Positions 16,123 to 24,649 of a stretch of 64,000 bases of DNA are shown here, in pieces (the first letter of the stretch is position 1; every line of letters starts with the position of its first letter). The stretch comes from Actinomadura craniellae (GTDB lineage Bacteria; Actinomycetota; Actinomycetes; Streptosporangiales; Streptosporangiaceae). The stretch is taken from contig NZ_QLYX01000018.1 of NCBI RefSeq assembly GCF_003289645.1, positions 1 through 64,000 of the forward strand, given 5' to 3'. The position numbers and the translations under genes are program-made. Below the pieces are notes generated by a model. That model saw only the letters and a program-made list of their open reading frames with translations. It searched no databases and was not told the origin of the DNA.

Positions 16123-16172
16123 TGATCCTTCAGCATCCGGTGCACCCCAACGCCCCGAATCCTGAAGGATCA
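16123..16172. repeat. 50-bp interspersed palindromic repeat, copy 1
   Basis: The arms TGATCCTTCAG (16123-16133) and CTGAAGGATCA (16162-16172) flank a 28-base core with partial internal symmetry. The same arms occur at 46196-46245, 61585-61634 and 61658-61708. This copy follows the stop of the anti-sigma gene, where the hairpin could end transcription. Confidence 0.85.
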
Positions 16173-16187
16173 CCTGGTGAGGGCGGG

Positions 16188-16895
16188 TCAGGCGGGGATC
16201 GTGAGCAGCCGCCGACCGTCCACGGTGACGATCTCGAAGGAACTGATCTGGTCGCGGCGGATCATCGTGGAGCCGCGGAACTGGCCGTACTCGTAGGCCA
16301 CGTGCCAGCTCGCGATGCTCTCCGAGCTGCCGTCGCGGGCGATCACGCGCAGCCGGCAGCTCTCGCCGGGCGGCGCGCCGTTCATGTGCAGGATCACCTC
16401 GGTGCCCCACCGCTTCCCGGTCACCTCCAGCCGGGCGGACAGGCCGGACGCCGGGTCGGCGGCGGTCAGCTCCTCGGGCGCGGGTGTGGCGGTGCGCGTC
16501 GGCGACGGGGTCGGGCCGCCGGGGCCCGCGATCTCCCGGCCGTCGCCGCCGAGCAGGCCGCCGAAGAGCGCACCGACCAGCAGCAGGATCATCGCCGCGG
16601 CGGCGAGCGGAGCCGCCCACCACCAGCGGGTCCGCTGGACCCGCGCGGCGGCCCGCTGCTCCTCGGCCGCCCGGACGAGCAGCGCGTCGAGCAGGTCGCC
16701 GGGCGGCTCGTCGAGCTGCGCCTCGTTCACCCGGGCGAGCAGCGCGGGGAGCCCGGCCAGCCCGGCGAGCTCGTCCCGGCAGGCGGGGCACTCGCTCAGG
16801 TGCGCGTCCACGATGGATCGTTCGGCGGGTTCGATCGCGCCGAGCACGTACACGCCGAGCGCCGTGCGCGCCTCCGTGCAGGTCCACTCCGTCAT
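16188..16895 (-). CDS. Anti-sigma factor with zinc-finger (zf-HC2) domain
   Basis: This 235-residue membrane protein restrains the ECF sigma factor encoded just upstream. Residues 1-75 form the anti-sigma domain with the H-x-x-x-C-x-x-C zinc motif (HLSECPAC). One membrane helix lies at about 88-110, and a Pro/Thr-rich linker and an extracytoplasmic sensor-like domain make up the rest. The ATG at 16895 overlaps the sigma stop by 4 bases. The external domain resembles those of SigK/SigL-type anti-sigma factors, but the signal is not predictable. Confidence 0.88.
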   Translation of the reverse strand: MTEWTCTEARTALGVYVLGAIEPAERSIVDAHLSECPACRDELAGLAGLPALLARVNEAQLDEPPGDLLDALLVRAAEEQRAAARVQRTRWWWAAPLAAAAMILLLVGALFGGLLGGDGREIAGPGGPTPSPTRTATPAPEELTAADPASGLSARLEVTGKRWGTEVILHMNGAPPGESCRLRVIARDGSSESIASWHVAYEYGQFRGSTMIRRDQISSFEIVTVDGRRLLTIPA

Positions 16896-17401
16896 GGCGT
16901 CAGCCCCCGCTCTTCGAGGGCCAACTTCAGTGCCCGCAACGCGTAGTACGTCCGGGACTTTACGGTTCCAGGTGGAATACCGAGGGCCTGCGCCGCCTCG
17001 GCCACCGACCGTCCCCGGTAGAAGGTTTCCACGAGCACGGCCCGGTGCGGCCCGCTCAGATCGGCCAGCGCCTCGGCCACGGTCCACGACTCCAGCGCCC
17101 GGTCGATGTCGTCGCCGACCGGCAGCACCGCCAGCGCGTCGTCCCCCGTCTCGGGCGGGCGGGCCTGCCGCGCCCGGTGCGCGTCCACCACCAGGTTGCG
17201 GGCCACGGTGAACAGCCACGGCCGGACGGGCCGCCCGGCCAGCGCCTGCGGGTTCCGCCAGGCGCGCAGCAACGTCTCCTGGACGACGTCCTCGGCGTGC
17301 TGGCGGTCCCCACCGGTCAGGCGCAGCGCGTAGCCGAGGAGCGCCCCGCCGTGCTCGGCGTACAGGGCGCGCAACAGCCGCTCATCCGAGGTGGGGCCCA
17401 C
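16892..17401 (-). CDS. ECF sigma factor (SigL/SigK-like)
   Basis: The 169-residue protein contains sigma region 2 (about 8-75, with AEDVVQETLLRAWR) and region 4 (about 105-160, with a helix-turn-helix around SVAEAAQALGIPPGTVKSR). Regions 1 and 3 are absent, as in group 4 (ECF) factors. It directs RNA polymerase to a small regulon, usually including its own operon. The start is GTG at 17401. The downstream anti-sigma gene is translationally coupled. Adjacency to thioredoxin and sulfur genes hints at redox or envelope stress control, which is inference. Confidence 0.92.
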   Translation of the reverse strand: MGPTSDERLLRALYAEHGGALLGYALRLTGGDRQHAEDVVQETLLRAWRNPQALAGRPVRPWLFTVARNLVVDAHRARQARPPETGDDALAVLPVGDDIDRALESWTVAEALADLSGPHRAVLVETFYRGRSVAEAAQALGIPPGTVKSRTYYALRALKLALEERGLTP

Positions 17402-17432
17402 GACTGTGAAACGTACCGAATCGCGGGCCGGT

Positions 17433-18137
17433 TCAGGCGTTCTCGAGATCGTTGAGTTTGACGTTCTCGGCGGTGGCCGAGACGCGCAGCCCGGTCGGGG
17501 TCACCTCGACCTTGCTGATCCGCGAGCCGACCGGCAGGTCCCTGATCGGGACGGTCCAGCTCAGCCGCTGCCGCACCAGCGAGAGCGGGACCTGCACGCC
17601 GGTGCCGGACGCGCCCACCGACCGGGGGGTGATGGCGATGCCCTGGGCGGTCGCCCGCACCGAGACCACCATGGTCACGTCCGCGCTGACGCCCAGCATC
17701 GCGATGTTGCCCTCGACCTGGACGTCCGGCCCCTTGGCGGAGATGCTCCGCACCCCCTGCGGGGCCCGCTTCTTGAGCGCCTCGAACGGGACGACGGCGG
17801 AGGCGACGGCCGTCCGGACCGTGATGCCGGAGGTGTCGCCGTTGACCACATCGCCCAGCGGGGCGGAGACGCCGTGCATCTCGGCCCGGACGTCCTTGAC
17901 CTCGATGCCCTGGTCGGTCCAGTCGCCGATGGCCACGTCGATCTGGTCGTACTCGCCGCCGATCGCCTGGGTGAGGAACGGGAACCCGTGGATGGTCACG
18001 TCCGGCTGCGTGGTCAGGTTGTACTGCGTGGCGATCTGGCGGCCGATCTCGGCCTCCGCGCGGTTCACCGCGAGCCGGTCGGCCACCAGGGCACCGCCGA
18101 CCAGCAAGATCAGGAACACGACCAGAACCTTCCGCAA
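17433..18137 (-). CDS. LmeA-like phospholipid-binding protein (DUF2993)
   Basis: This 234-residue secreted or membrane-tethered protein has an N-terminal hydrophobic helix (about 3-20), then a long beta-rich domain with IHGFPFLTQ and VSAPLGDVV motifs typical of DUF2993. LmeA in mycobacteria binds phospholipid and supports lipomannan elongation. In other actinomycetes the role is not defined. It lies 31 bases upstream of the ECF sigma gene and downstream of the MoaD/ThiS gene on the same strand, near glnR as in Streptomyces. Confidence 0.85.
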   Translation of the reverse strand: MRKVLVVFLILLVGGALVADRLAVNRAEAEIGRQIATQYNLTTQPDVTIHGFPFLTQAIGGEYDQIDVAIGDWTDQGIEVKDVRAEMHGVSAPLGDVVNGDTSGITVRTAVASAVVPFEALKKRAPQGVRSISAKGPDVQVEGNIAMLGVSADVTMVVSVRATAQGIAITPRSVGASGTGVQVPLSLVRQRLSWTVPIRDLPVGSRISKVEVTPTGLRVSATAENVKLNDLENA

Positions 18138-18257
18138 TTTCTCTCCTCGGGTGACAGGTGGATCAGTGGCGCACCCCTCAGGTCCGCCTCACCTTAGCCA
18201 GCCTTACTAGGACTGAGACCACCAAAGGCCCCAGAAGGTTCGTCTTGTCACCGGACT

Positions 18258-18512
18258 TCAGCCTCCCGCGAAGGGCGGCAGGACCTCCACGGTGCCGCCC
18301 TCCGGCAGTTCGACCGTCTCGTGCGGCCGGCCCCCCACCGGGGCGCCGTCGACCAGGAAGGAGCTCCTGACCAGCACCCGGTCGAGCTCGTCCCCGCGGG
18401 AGCCCCGCACGGCGGCGAGCGCGTCGGCGAGCGTCGCGGCGTCGTAGGGCTCCTCGGTCACGCCCGCGGCGTCCCGTGCGGCGGCCCAGTACCTGATCGT
18501 GCCTTTCGCCAT
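18258..18512 (-). CDS. MoaD/ThiS family sulfur-carrier protein
   Basis: At 84 residues and ending in Gly-Gly (PPFAGG), the protein has the ubiquitin-like fold and C-terminal diglycine used for thiocarboxylation by an E1-like enzyme in molybdopterin or thiamin biosynthesis. No MoaE, ThiG or E1-like gene is next to it, so the pathway cannot be assigned. The ATG at 18512 faces glnR across a 148-base divergent promoter region. Confidence 0.88.
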   Translation of the reverse strand: MAKGTIRYWAAARDAAGVTEEPYDAATLADALAAVRGSRGDELDRVLVRSSFLVDGAPVGGRPHETVELPEGGTVEVLPPFAGG

Positions 18513-18659
18513 GAATGCAGGGTCTCATTCCCGCAACGGACGAAACCCGTTGGACACCCCCCATTGCCCCTTTGGACCGCTCGGATATGCTCGGTGCAGG
18601 GATCCGGGCGACGAGGCCACCCGGGTCCTTTACGTCTTTTTATGGGCGGGAGGCGGCCC

Positions 18660-19373
18660 TTGAGCAGTCTGCTCTTGCTCACCAACGCACTGGAACCCTC
18701 CGACGAGGTCCTGCCGGCGTTGGGACTGCTGTTGCACTCGGTGCGCGTCGCTCCGGCGGAGGCATCCGCCTTGATCGACGCACCACCGGCCGATGTGATC
18801 ATGGTCGACGCCCGGCGCGACCTGGTGCAGGCCAAGAGCCTGTGCCGGTTGCTGCGGACGACCGGCCTGGACTGCCCGCTGCTGGCGATCGTGACCGAAG
18901 GCGGCCTGGCCGCGCTGAGCCCCGAGTGGGGGCTGGACGACATGCTGCTGCAGTCGGCCGGTCCCGCCGAGGTGGAGGCGCGGTTGCGGCTGGCCGTCGG
19001 GCGCGTGTCGGCGGGCGAGCAGGACGACGTCCCCGGCGAGATCCGCAGCGGCGATCTGAGCATCGACGAGGCGACCTACACGGCCCGGCTGCGCGGCCGG
19101 GTGCTCGACCTCACCTTCAAGGAGTTCGAACTGTTGAAGTACCTGGCGCAACACCCCGGCCGGGTCTTCACGCGCGCACAGCTCCTGCAGGAAGTGTGGG
19201 GATACGACTACTTCGGCGGTACCCGGACGGTCGACGTGCACGTACGTCGGCTGCGGGCCAAGCTCGGCGCGGAGTACGAGTCGCTGATCGGCACCGTACG
19301 CAACGTCGGCTACCGGTTCGTTCCGGACCACCGGCCGGGCGAGACCGAGGAGGCCGTTCCGGTGCGTTCCTAG
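18660..19373 (+). CDS. glnR: Global nitrogen regulator GlnR
   Basis: GlnR is the orphan OmpR-type regulator controlling glutamine synthetase, ammonium and nitrate genes in actinomycetes. The 237-residue protein starts [11 protein letters not shown], with an atypical receiver domain (1-115) and a winged-helix domain (about 130-225) containing [19 protein letters not shown] and [20 protein letters not shown], nearly identical to the Streptomyces protein. I chose the TTG at 18660 because GGGAGG lies 6 bases upstream and the product then starts where known GlnR proteins do. The ATG at 18642 would put this site inside the gene. It is divergent from the MoaD/ThiS gene. Confidence 0.93.
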   Translation: MSSLLLLTNALEPSDEVLPALGLLLHSVRVAPAEASALIDAPPADVIMVDARRDLVQAKSLCRLLRTTGLDCPLLAIVTEGGLAALSPEWGLDDMLLQSAGPAEVEARLRLAVGRVSAGEQDDVPGEIRSGDLSIDEATYTARLRGRVLDLTFKEFELLKYLAQHPGRVFTRAQLLQEVWGYDYFGGTRTVDVHVRRLRAKLGAEYESLIGTVRNVGYRFVPDHRPGETEEAVPVRS

Positions 19374-19427
19374 CGGACGGTGGCAGCGTCGCCACCGCCG
19401 ATTTTGGAACGTTCTCTTGGAACGACC

Positions 19428-19492
19428 GGCAGGAACGGGCCGAGGACGCCTCCCGGAGAGATCCAGGAGACGCCCTCGGCTCGGTCCTGCCC
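19428..19492. terminator. Bidirectional hairpin between glnR and the 5'-nucleotidase gene
   Basis: A long stem pairs 19428-19453 with 19466-19492 (about 22 of 26 positions), starting GGCAGGA and ending TCCTGCC. It lies between converging genes, so it can act in both directions. No U-tract is evident, which is usual in this GC range. Confidence 0.7.
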
Positions 19493-19506
19493 TGCGGGCC
19501 CGGAGG

Positions 19507-21288
19507 TCAGCCGGTGACCGTGATCCGGTTCGTCGCCGGCGGCGCGATCGGCGAGTTCGCCCCCAGGTAGTCGACGAACGCGTCGATGTCGAGCGGCCCG
19601 CTCCACAGGTTCGTGCCCTGGGTGAAGACCGAGAAGCCGTCACCCCCGCCGACCAGGAAGTTGTTGGCCGCCACCCGGTAGGTGGCCGTGTCACTGATCG
19701 CCACACCGTCGATCTTGATGTCCGAGACCCGCGAGCCGATCGGCTGCGCCGGGCTCATGGTGTAGCTCAGCGACGCCGACGGCTGCAGGATGCGGGTCGC
19801 CGTGGGCTGCCACTGCTGCTCCAGCAGCGCGTCCAGCTGGGCTCCGGTGAGCGTCACCACCTGCATCAGGTTGTTGAACGGCTGGACGGTGAACGCCTCC
19901 CCGTAGGTGACGACGCCGTTCCCCTCCGAACCGCTCTGCGCGTAGGTGAGGTCGGCCCGGACGCCGCCGGGGTTCATCAGCGCGATCTGCGCGCCGCCGC
20001 CGGCCTTGGTGGCGGCGAGCTGGGCGTCGGCGATCAGGTTGCCGAGCGGGCTCTCGCCGCTGGGGGCCGCGGCCCGCGACAGGTCGGCGGTGATGTCGCC
20101 GATCTTCCGGTTCGCCACCGTGGCGACCCGGTCCTTCCAGGTCTGCACGAACGTGCTGATCGCCGGGTCGGGCGCGATGTCCCGGGTGACGATCTGGTTG
20201 TTCGCCTGGACCGTGGAACGGACGATGTCACCCGACCGGCGGTCCACCTTGAAGTCCACCTGGGTGATCACCCGGCCGAACGAGCCGCCCTGGCTGTAGA
20301 GGCGGTCACCGCCCTTGGGGTCCTTCACCGTGCACAGGTACGCCTGGTGGGAGTGGCCCGCCAGGACCATGTCGATCTCGGGGTCGACCTTGGTGGCGAT
20401 CTCGGTGCCCAGGCCCGGGACGGTGTTGCAGGCGTCCGGTGACTGGGTGCCCGCGGGCTGGTCGCCCTCGTGCACCAGCATCACCTGGGCCTCGACGTTC
20501 AGCAGCTTCAGCAGGTAGGAGCCGAAGTTGGCGGCCTTGACCTCGTCGGTGAAGGTGAGGTCCTTGATGCCCTCGGCCGTCACGATGTTGGGGGTGGTCT
20601 CGGTGACCGCGCCGATGAAGCCGACCCGCACCCCGTTGATCTTGCGGACGGTGATCGGCGGCAGGGCCGGGATGCCGTACCGGGCCAGTTCCTTGGCCAG
20701 CTTCTTGCGGGAGATGCCGTTCAGCGCCTCCATGCCCGGCACTGGGGGCAGCTTCTTCGCGTCCTTGAGGAGCACGTTGGCGCCCAGGTAGGTGAAGTCG
20801 GCGCCCTTCCACTGGCCGGCGGGCGAGCAGCCGTCCACCGGGTGGCAGCCGCCCTTGATGATGCGCAGCAGTTCGGCGTAGCCCTCGTCGAACTCGTGGT
20901 TGCCCACCGCCGAGGCGGTCACGCCCACCTTGTTGAGGAACTCCACGGTCGGCTCGTCGTGGTACGCCGCCGAGACCAGCGGGGTGGCGCCGATCAGGTC
21001 GCCCTGCGCGACTTTCAGCGTGTTGCGGTCGGTCATCCGGTTCAGCCAGGCCGCGGCGTAGGCGGCGCCGCCCGCGTCGACGGTCGCGCCGTGCTCGTCG
21101 ACCATGCGACCCGAGGAGCCGGTGGGGGGCTCCAGGTGGCCGTGGAAGTCGTTGAGCGACAGCAGCCGCACGGGCACGGTGTCGTCCGGCCGGCCCGGCT
21201 TGGCCGCGGCGGGACCGGCCACCGCGGTACCGCTGGCGAGCGCCAGCGCGGTCGCCGCGCAGACCGCGGTGATACGTCTTCTCATCAT
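19507..21288 (-). CDS. Secreted bifunctional metallophosphatase / 5'-nucleotidase
   Basis: The protein hydrolyses extracellular nucleotides and similar phosphate esters. From the ATG at 21288 it has 593 residues: signal peptide (about 1-29, cleavage near AAAKP), metallophosphatase domain with NDFHGHLEP, VGNHEFDEG and AGHSHQA metal-binding motifs, and a C-terminal 5_nucleotid_C domain from about 400 with NPGGVRADLT and VGGGDGF substrate-site motifs. It is adjacent to the pst phosphate genes, consistent with phosphate scavenging, but no PHO box is obvious in its own upstream region. Divergent from mshD. Confidence 0.93.
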   Translation of the reverse strand: MMRRRITAVCAATALALASGTAVAGPAAAKPGRPDDTVPVRLLSLNDFHGHLEPPTGSSGRMVDEHGATVDAGGAAYAAAWLNRMTDRNTLKVAQGDLIGATPLVSAAYHDEPTVEFLNKVGVTASAVGNHEFDEGYAELLRIIKGGCHPVDGCSPAGQWKGADFTYLGANVLLKDAKKLPPVPGMEALNGISRKKLAKELARYGIPALPPITVRKINGVRVGFIGAVTETTPNIVTAEGIKDLTFTDEVKAANFGSYLLKLLNVEAQVMLVHEGDQPAGTQSPDACNTVPGLGTEIATKVDPEIDMVLAGHSHQAYLCTVKDPKGGDRLYSQGGSFGRVITQVDFKVDRRSGDIVRSTVQANNQIVTRDIAPDPAISTFVQTWKDRVATVANRKIGDITADLSRAAAPSGESPLGNLIADAQLAATKAGGGAQIALMNPGGVRADLTYAQSGSEGNGVVTYGEAFTVQPFNNLMQVVTLTGAQLDALLEQQWQPTATRILQPSASLSYTMSPAQPIGSRVSDIKIDGVAISDTATYRVAANNFLVGGGDGFSVFTQGTNLWSGPLDIDAFVDYLGANSPIAPPATNRITVTG

Positions 21289-21425
21289 GATCCTTGTCGC
21301 CGGAGGTGGCATCTCATCCGCACCCTAGGGAGCAAAGGTGGACAGGGCTTTGTCGGGAGATGACGGCATACAGGCGGTTCGTTCGTCCAGATTCCGTCGT
21401 ATGCGCCGGGGTTAGGCTGGTGATC

Positions 21426-22277
21426 ATGATCGAGGCACACGCGAACCCCCCGCACGACGAGGTGTCCGCGCTGGTCGAGGCCGCACGGCGGCACGACGGC
21501 GTGGCCCCCCTGTCCGAGCAGTCGCTGCTCTTCCTGCGGCACGGCGGCGACGGGCTGGGGCTGACCCTGCGCACCGCCGGCGGCGCGCTCGCCGGGTACG
21601 CGCACCTGGGCGGCGGGGCGGGCGAGCTGGTCGTCCATCCGGAACACCGCCGGCAGGGGCACGGTACGGCGCTGCTGCGCGCCCTGCTGGACCGCGAGCC
21701 CGGCGTGCAGGTGTGGGCGCACGGCGACCTGCCGGGGGCCACGGCGCTGGCGGAACGGCTCGGGCTGGAACGGAGCCGGGTGCTGCTGCAGCTGCGCCGG
21801 CCGGCCGCCGACCCGCTGCCGCCGTTCGAGCTCGCCCCGGGGGTGGCCGTCCGCGCGTTCGAGCCGGGCCGGGACGAGGAGCGCTGGCTGGAGGTCAACC
21901 GGCGGGCGTTCGCCGACCACCCCGAGCAGGGCGCCTGGACGCTCGACGACGTGCGCAACCGGGAGGCCGAGCCGTGGTTCGACCCCGCCGGGTTCTTCCT
22001 CGCCGAGCGGGACGGCCGGCTGCTCGGGTTCCACTGGACGAAGGTCCACCCCGGCGGTGTCGGGGAGGTGTACGTGGTGGGCGTCGACCCGGCGGCGCAG
22101 GGCCTGGGGCTGGGCCGCGCGCTGACCCTGATCGGGCTGCACCATCTCCGCGCGGCCGGGCAGCGGCAGGTAATGCTGTACGTGGATGAATCCAACCGAG
22201 CGGCCGTAAACCTGTACGAATCACTGGGTTTTGCCCGCCACGCCGTGGACACGATGTACCGGCACCTGGGCTGTTAA
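21426..22277 (+). CDS. mshD: Mycothiol synthase MshD
   Basis: MshD acetylates the cysteinyl pseudodisaccharide in the last step of mycothiol synthesis. The 283-residue protein has two GNAT domains: an N-terminal degenerate one (about 1-135) with VHPEHRRQGHGTALL, and a C-terminal one (about 140-283) with VGVDPAAQGLGLGRAL for acetyl-CoA and YVDESNRAAVNLYESLGF. The ATG at 21426 follows an in-frame stretch of weak upstream sequence and gives the expected family length. Mycothiol marks the organism as an actinobacterium. Confidence 0.93.
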   Translation: MIEAHANPPHDEVSALVEAARRHDGVAPLSEQSLLFLRHGGDGLGLTLRTAGGALAGYAHLGGGAGELVVHPEHRRQGHGTALLRALLDREPGVQVWAHGDLPGATALAERLGLERSRVLLQLRRPAADPLPPFELAPGVAVRAFEPGRDEERWLEVNRRAFADHPEQGAWTLDDVRNREAEPWFDPAGFFLAERDGRLLGFHWTKVHPGGVGEVYVVGVDPAAQGLGLGRALTLIGLHHLRAAGQRQVMLYVDESNRAAVNLYESLGFARHAVDTMYRHLGC

Positions 22278-22327
22278 CCTTACGGCCATTCCCAGGCGAG
22301 GCATTTTTCCCAGCTACGCCCGGCCCA

Positions 22328-22371
22328 GTTCACCCTGTGTTCACCTAGACCAGGGTGCCTGGTCACCTCCC
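22328..22371 (+). promoter_or_regulatory. PHO box (PhoP-binding direct repeats) upstream of pstS
   Basis: 11-base units begin at 22328 (GTTCACCCTGT), 22339 (GTTCACCTAGA) and 22361 (GGTCACCTCCC), with a degenerate unit at 22350. This matches the GTTCACC-type 11-base direct repeats bound by PhoP of the PhoR-PhoP system in Streptomyces. It lies 87 bases before the pstS start, so the operon should be induced by phosphate limitation. Confidence 0.85.
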
Positions 22372-22457
22372 CTGCTTAGCGTCAACGCGTCGGTGGCCCC
22401 AACCCCTTGACTAACACGCGGGGATCCACCGCTCTACGACTAAGAGGAGTATCCCCG

Positions 22458-23561
22458 GTGAAGAACGGCTCTCGGCTGGCCGCCCTGGGCGGCGTGGTCG
22501 TCGCGGCAGCACTGACGCTGTCCGCCTGCGGGTCCGACGACAACACGGCCCCCGGTGCGTCCAACGCCCCCACTGCCAAGATCGACTGCGCCAAGGGCAC
22601 GGTGAACGCCGCCGGCTCCAGCGCGCAGAAGAACGCGATCGAGGAGTGGACCAAGCTCTACGCGCAGGCCTGTGCGGGCGCCCAGCTCAACTACAACCCG
22701 AGTGGCTCGGGCGCCGGCATCCAGGCGTTCACCCAGAACCAGGTCGCCTTCGCCGGCTCGGACTCGGCACTCAAGGACGACGAGGTCGGCCCGGCCAAGC
22801 AGCGCTGCGGCGGCAACAACGCGCTGAACCTGCCGATGGTCGTCGGCCCGGTCGCCGTCATCTACAACGTGAAGGGCGCCGACGGCATCCAGCTCTCGCC
22901 GAAGACCCTCGCGGGCATCTTCGCGGGCAAGATCAAGAAGTGGAACGCCGCCGAGATCAAGGCGGAGAACTCGGCCGTCACCCTGCCGGACGCCGACATC
23001 AAGACCGTCCACCGCGGCGACGAGTCGGGCACCACCGAGAACTTCACCAAGTTCCTCCAGGCGACCGCCGGTGACGTGTGGACCTGGGAGCCCTCCAAGA
23101 AGTGGGAGGCCCCCGGCGGCCAGGGCGCCAACAAGTCCGACGGTGTCAGCACCGTGGTGAAGCAGACCGAGAACTCGATCTCCTACGTCGAGCTCTCCTA
23201 CGCCACCAACAACAAGCTGCAGACCGCCAAGGTCCAGAACGGCGCGGGCGAGTACGTGGCCCTGTCCCCCGACAGCGCCTCCAAGGCCCTGACGGGCGCC
23301 CAGATCACGGGTACCGGCAACGACCTGGCCCTGAAGATCGACTACGCCACCAAGAGCCCGGGTGCCTACCCGATCGTCCTGGTGACCTACGAGATCGTCT
23401 GCGAGAAGGGCCTCCCGGCCGAGCAGGCGGCCTTCGTCAAGTCCTTCCTGACCTACACCTCCAGCGCTGACGGTCAGAAGGTGCTCACCGACCTCGGGTA
23501 CGCGCCGATCCCCGGTGACGTGCTCACCAAGGTCCAGGCCTCGGTGAAGGCTCTGTCCTGA
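22458..23561 (+). CDS. pstS: Phosphate ABC transporter substrate-binding lipoprotein PstS
   Basis: PstS captures inorganic phosphate outside the cell for the PstCAB transporter. The GTG at 22458, 8 bases after AGAGGAG, gives 367 residues. The signal peptide has a lipobox (LSAC, about residue 27) for lipid anchoring. The mature domain contains NAAGSSAQ, FAGSDSAL and HRGDESGTTENF, the phosphate-contacting loops of the family. An upstream ATG at 22407 would bury the ribosome site. The PHO box precedes it and an intergenic hairpin follows it. Confidence 0.95.
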   Translation: MKNGSRLAALGGVVVAAALTLSACGSDDNTAPGASNAPTAKIDCAKGTVNAAGSSAQKNAIEEWTKLYAQACAGAQLNYNPSGSGAGIQAFTQNQVAFAGSDSALKDDEVGPAKQRCGGNNALNLPMVVGPVAVIYNVKGADGIQLSPKTLAGIFAGKIKKWNAAEIKAENSAVTLPDADIKTVHRGDESGTTENFTKFLQATAGDVWTWEPSKKWEAPGGQGANKSDGVSTVVKQTENSISYVELSYATNNKLQTAKVQNGAGEYVALSPDSASKALTGAQITGTGNDLALKIDYATKSPGAYPIVLVTYEIVCEKGLPAEQAAFVKSFLTYTSSADGQKVLTDLGYAPIPGDVLTKVQASVKALS

Positions 23562-23578
23562 CCGAACACGAGCCCGCC

Positions 23579-23618
23579 GACCGCCCCGCCGCCGAAGAGA
23601 TCGGCGGCGGGGCCGGTC
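23579..23618 (+). terminator. Intercistronic hairpin between pstS and pstC
   Basis: A strong stem pairs 23579-23596 with 23601-23618 (GACCGCCCCGCCGCCGA against its near complement, 5-base loop). It is placed 18 bases after pstS and before the pstC ribosome site. Such a hairpin would partly end transcription or stabilise the pstS mRNA, giving more PstS than PstCAB. Confidence 0.7.
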
Positions 23619-23665
23619 TGGATTCCGGGCCAGTCGTCTCGCCGAGGAAGCAAGGAGGCACCCCT

Positions 23666-24649
23666 GTGACCAGCGACACCGGCGTCGAGTCCTCCGTCGC
23701 CGCCACATCCGCCGGCGCCGCCCAGCGCCGCATGAGCACCGGCCGGGCCGGTGACAAGATCTTCGCCAATGGGGCCCTCGGCTCGGGCGTCCTGCTGCTC
23801 GCCATCATGGCGGCCATCGCGGTGTTCCTGATCTGGAAGGCGATCCCCGCACTCCAGGCCAACGAGGCCAACTTCGTCACCGACCAGGAGTGGAACCCCA
23901 ACGCCGCCCCGCCGACGTTCGGCATCGCGCAGCTGGCGTTCGGCACCGTGATCTCGTCGTTCCTGGCGCTGATCATGGCCACTCCGGTGGCGATCGGGAT
24001 CGCCCTGTTCATCACCTACTACGCGCCCAAGCGGCTGGCCAGCGGGCTCGGCTACATCGTCGACCTGCTCGCCGCGGTGCCCAGCATCGTCTACGGCCTG
24101 TGGGGGCTGACCTTCCTGGTCACGAAGATGGACGACGTCGCCGTCTTCCTCAACGACTACTTCGGCTGGATCCCGCTGTTCGGCGGTGACAGCGTGGGCG
24201 GCCGGTCGATCTTCACCGCCTCGGTGGTGCTCGCGATCATGATCCTGCCGATCATCTCCTCGATCAGCCGGGAGGTGTTCGCCCAGGTGCCCACCGCCAA
24301 CATCGAGGCGGCGCTGGCGCTGGGCGCGACCCGCTGGGAGATGATCAGGATGGCGGTGCTGCCGTTCGGCCGGTCCGGCATGATCAGCGCCTCCATGCTC
24401 GGCCTGGGCCGGGCGCTGGGCGAGACCATCGCGGTCGCGATGGTGCTCTCGACCGCCGCGGGGATCAGCATCCACGTCCTCAAGGACGGCGGCAACACCA
24501 TCGCCGGGAACATCGCCAACAGCTTCGCCGAGGCCAGCGAGACCGGCCGCGGCGCGCTGATCGCCTCGGGTCTCGTGCTCTTCCTGATCACCCTCATCGT
24601 CAACATGGGCGCGCGGGCGATCGTCGCCCGTCGCAAGGAGTTCGTGTGA
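23666..24649 (+). CDS. pstC: Phosphate ABC transporter permease PstC
   Basis: PstC is one of two membrane subunits of the high-affinity phosphate importer. The 327-residue protein has six predicted helices and the permease EAA loop ANIEAALALGATRWEMIRMAVLPF. The GTG at 23666 follows AAGGAGG by 8 bases. The stop overlaps the GTG of pstA by 4 bases, so the two permeases are translated together. Confidence 0.95.
   Translation: MTSDTGVESSVAATSAGAAQRRMSTGRAGDKIFANGALGSGVLLLAIMAAIAVFLIWKAIPALQANEANFVTDQEWNPNAAPPTFGIAQLAFGTVISSFLALIMATPVAIGIALFITYYAPKRLASGLGYIVDLLAAVPSIVYGLWGLTFLVTKMDDVAVFLNDYFGWIPLFGGDSVGGRSIFTASVVLAIMILPIISSISREVFAQVPTANIEAALALGATRWEMIRMAVLPFGRSGMISASMLGLGRALGETIAVAMVLSTAAGISIHVLKDGGNTIAGNIANSFAEASETGRGALIASGLVLFLITLIVNMGARAIVARRKEFV

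Noticed and set aside
21289-21425. PHO box for the 5'-nucleotidase gene
   Set aside because: Only one GTCCACC-like unit is present and no second unit at 11-base spacing.
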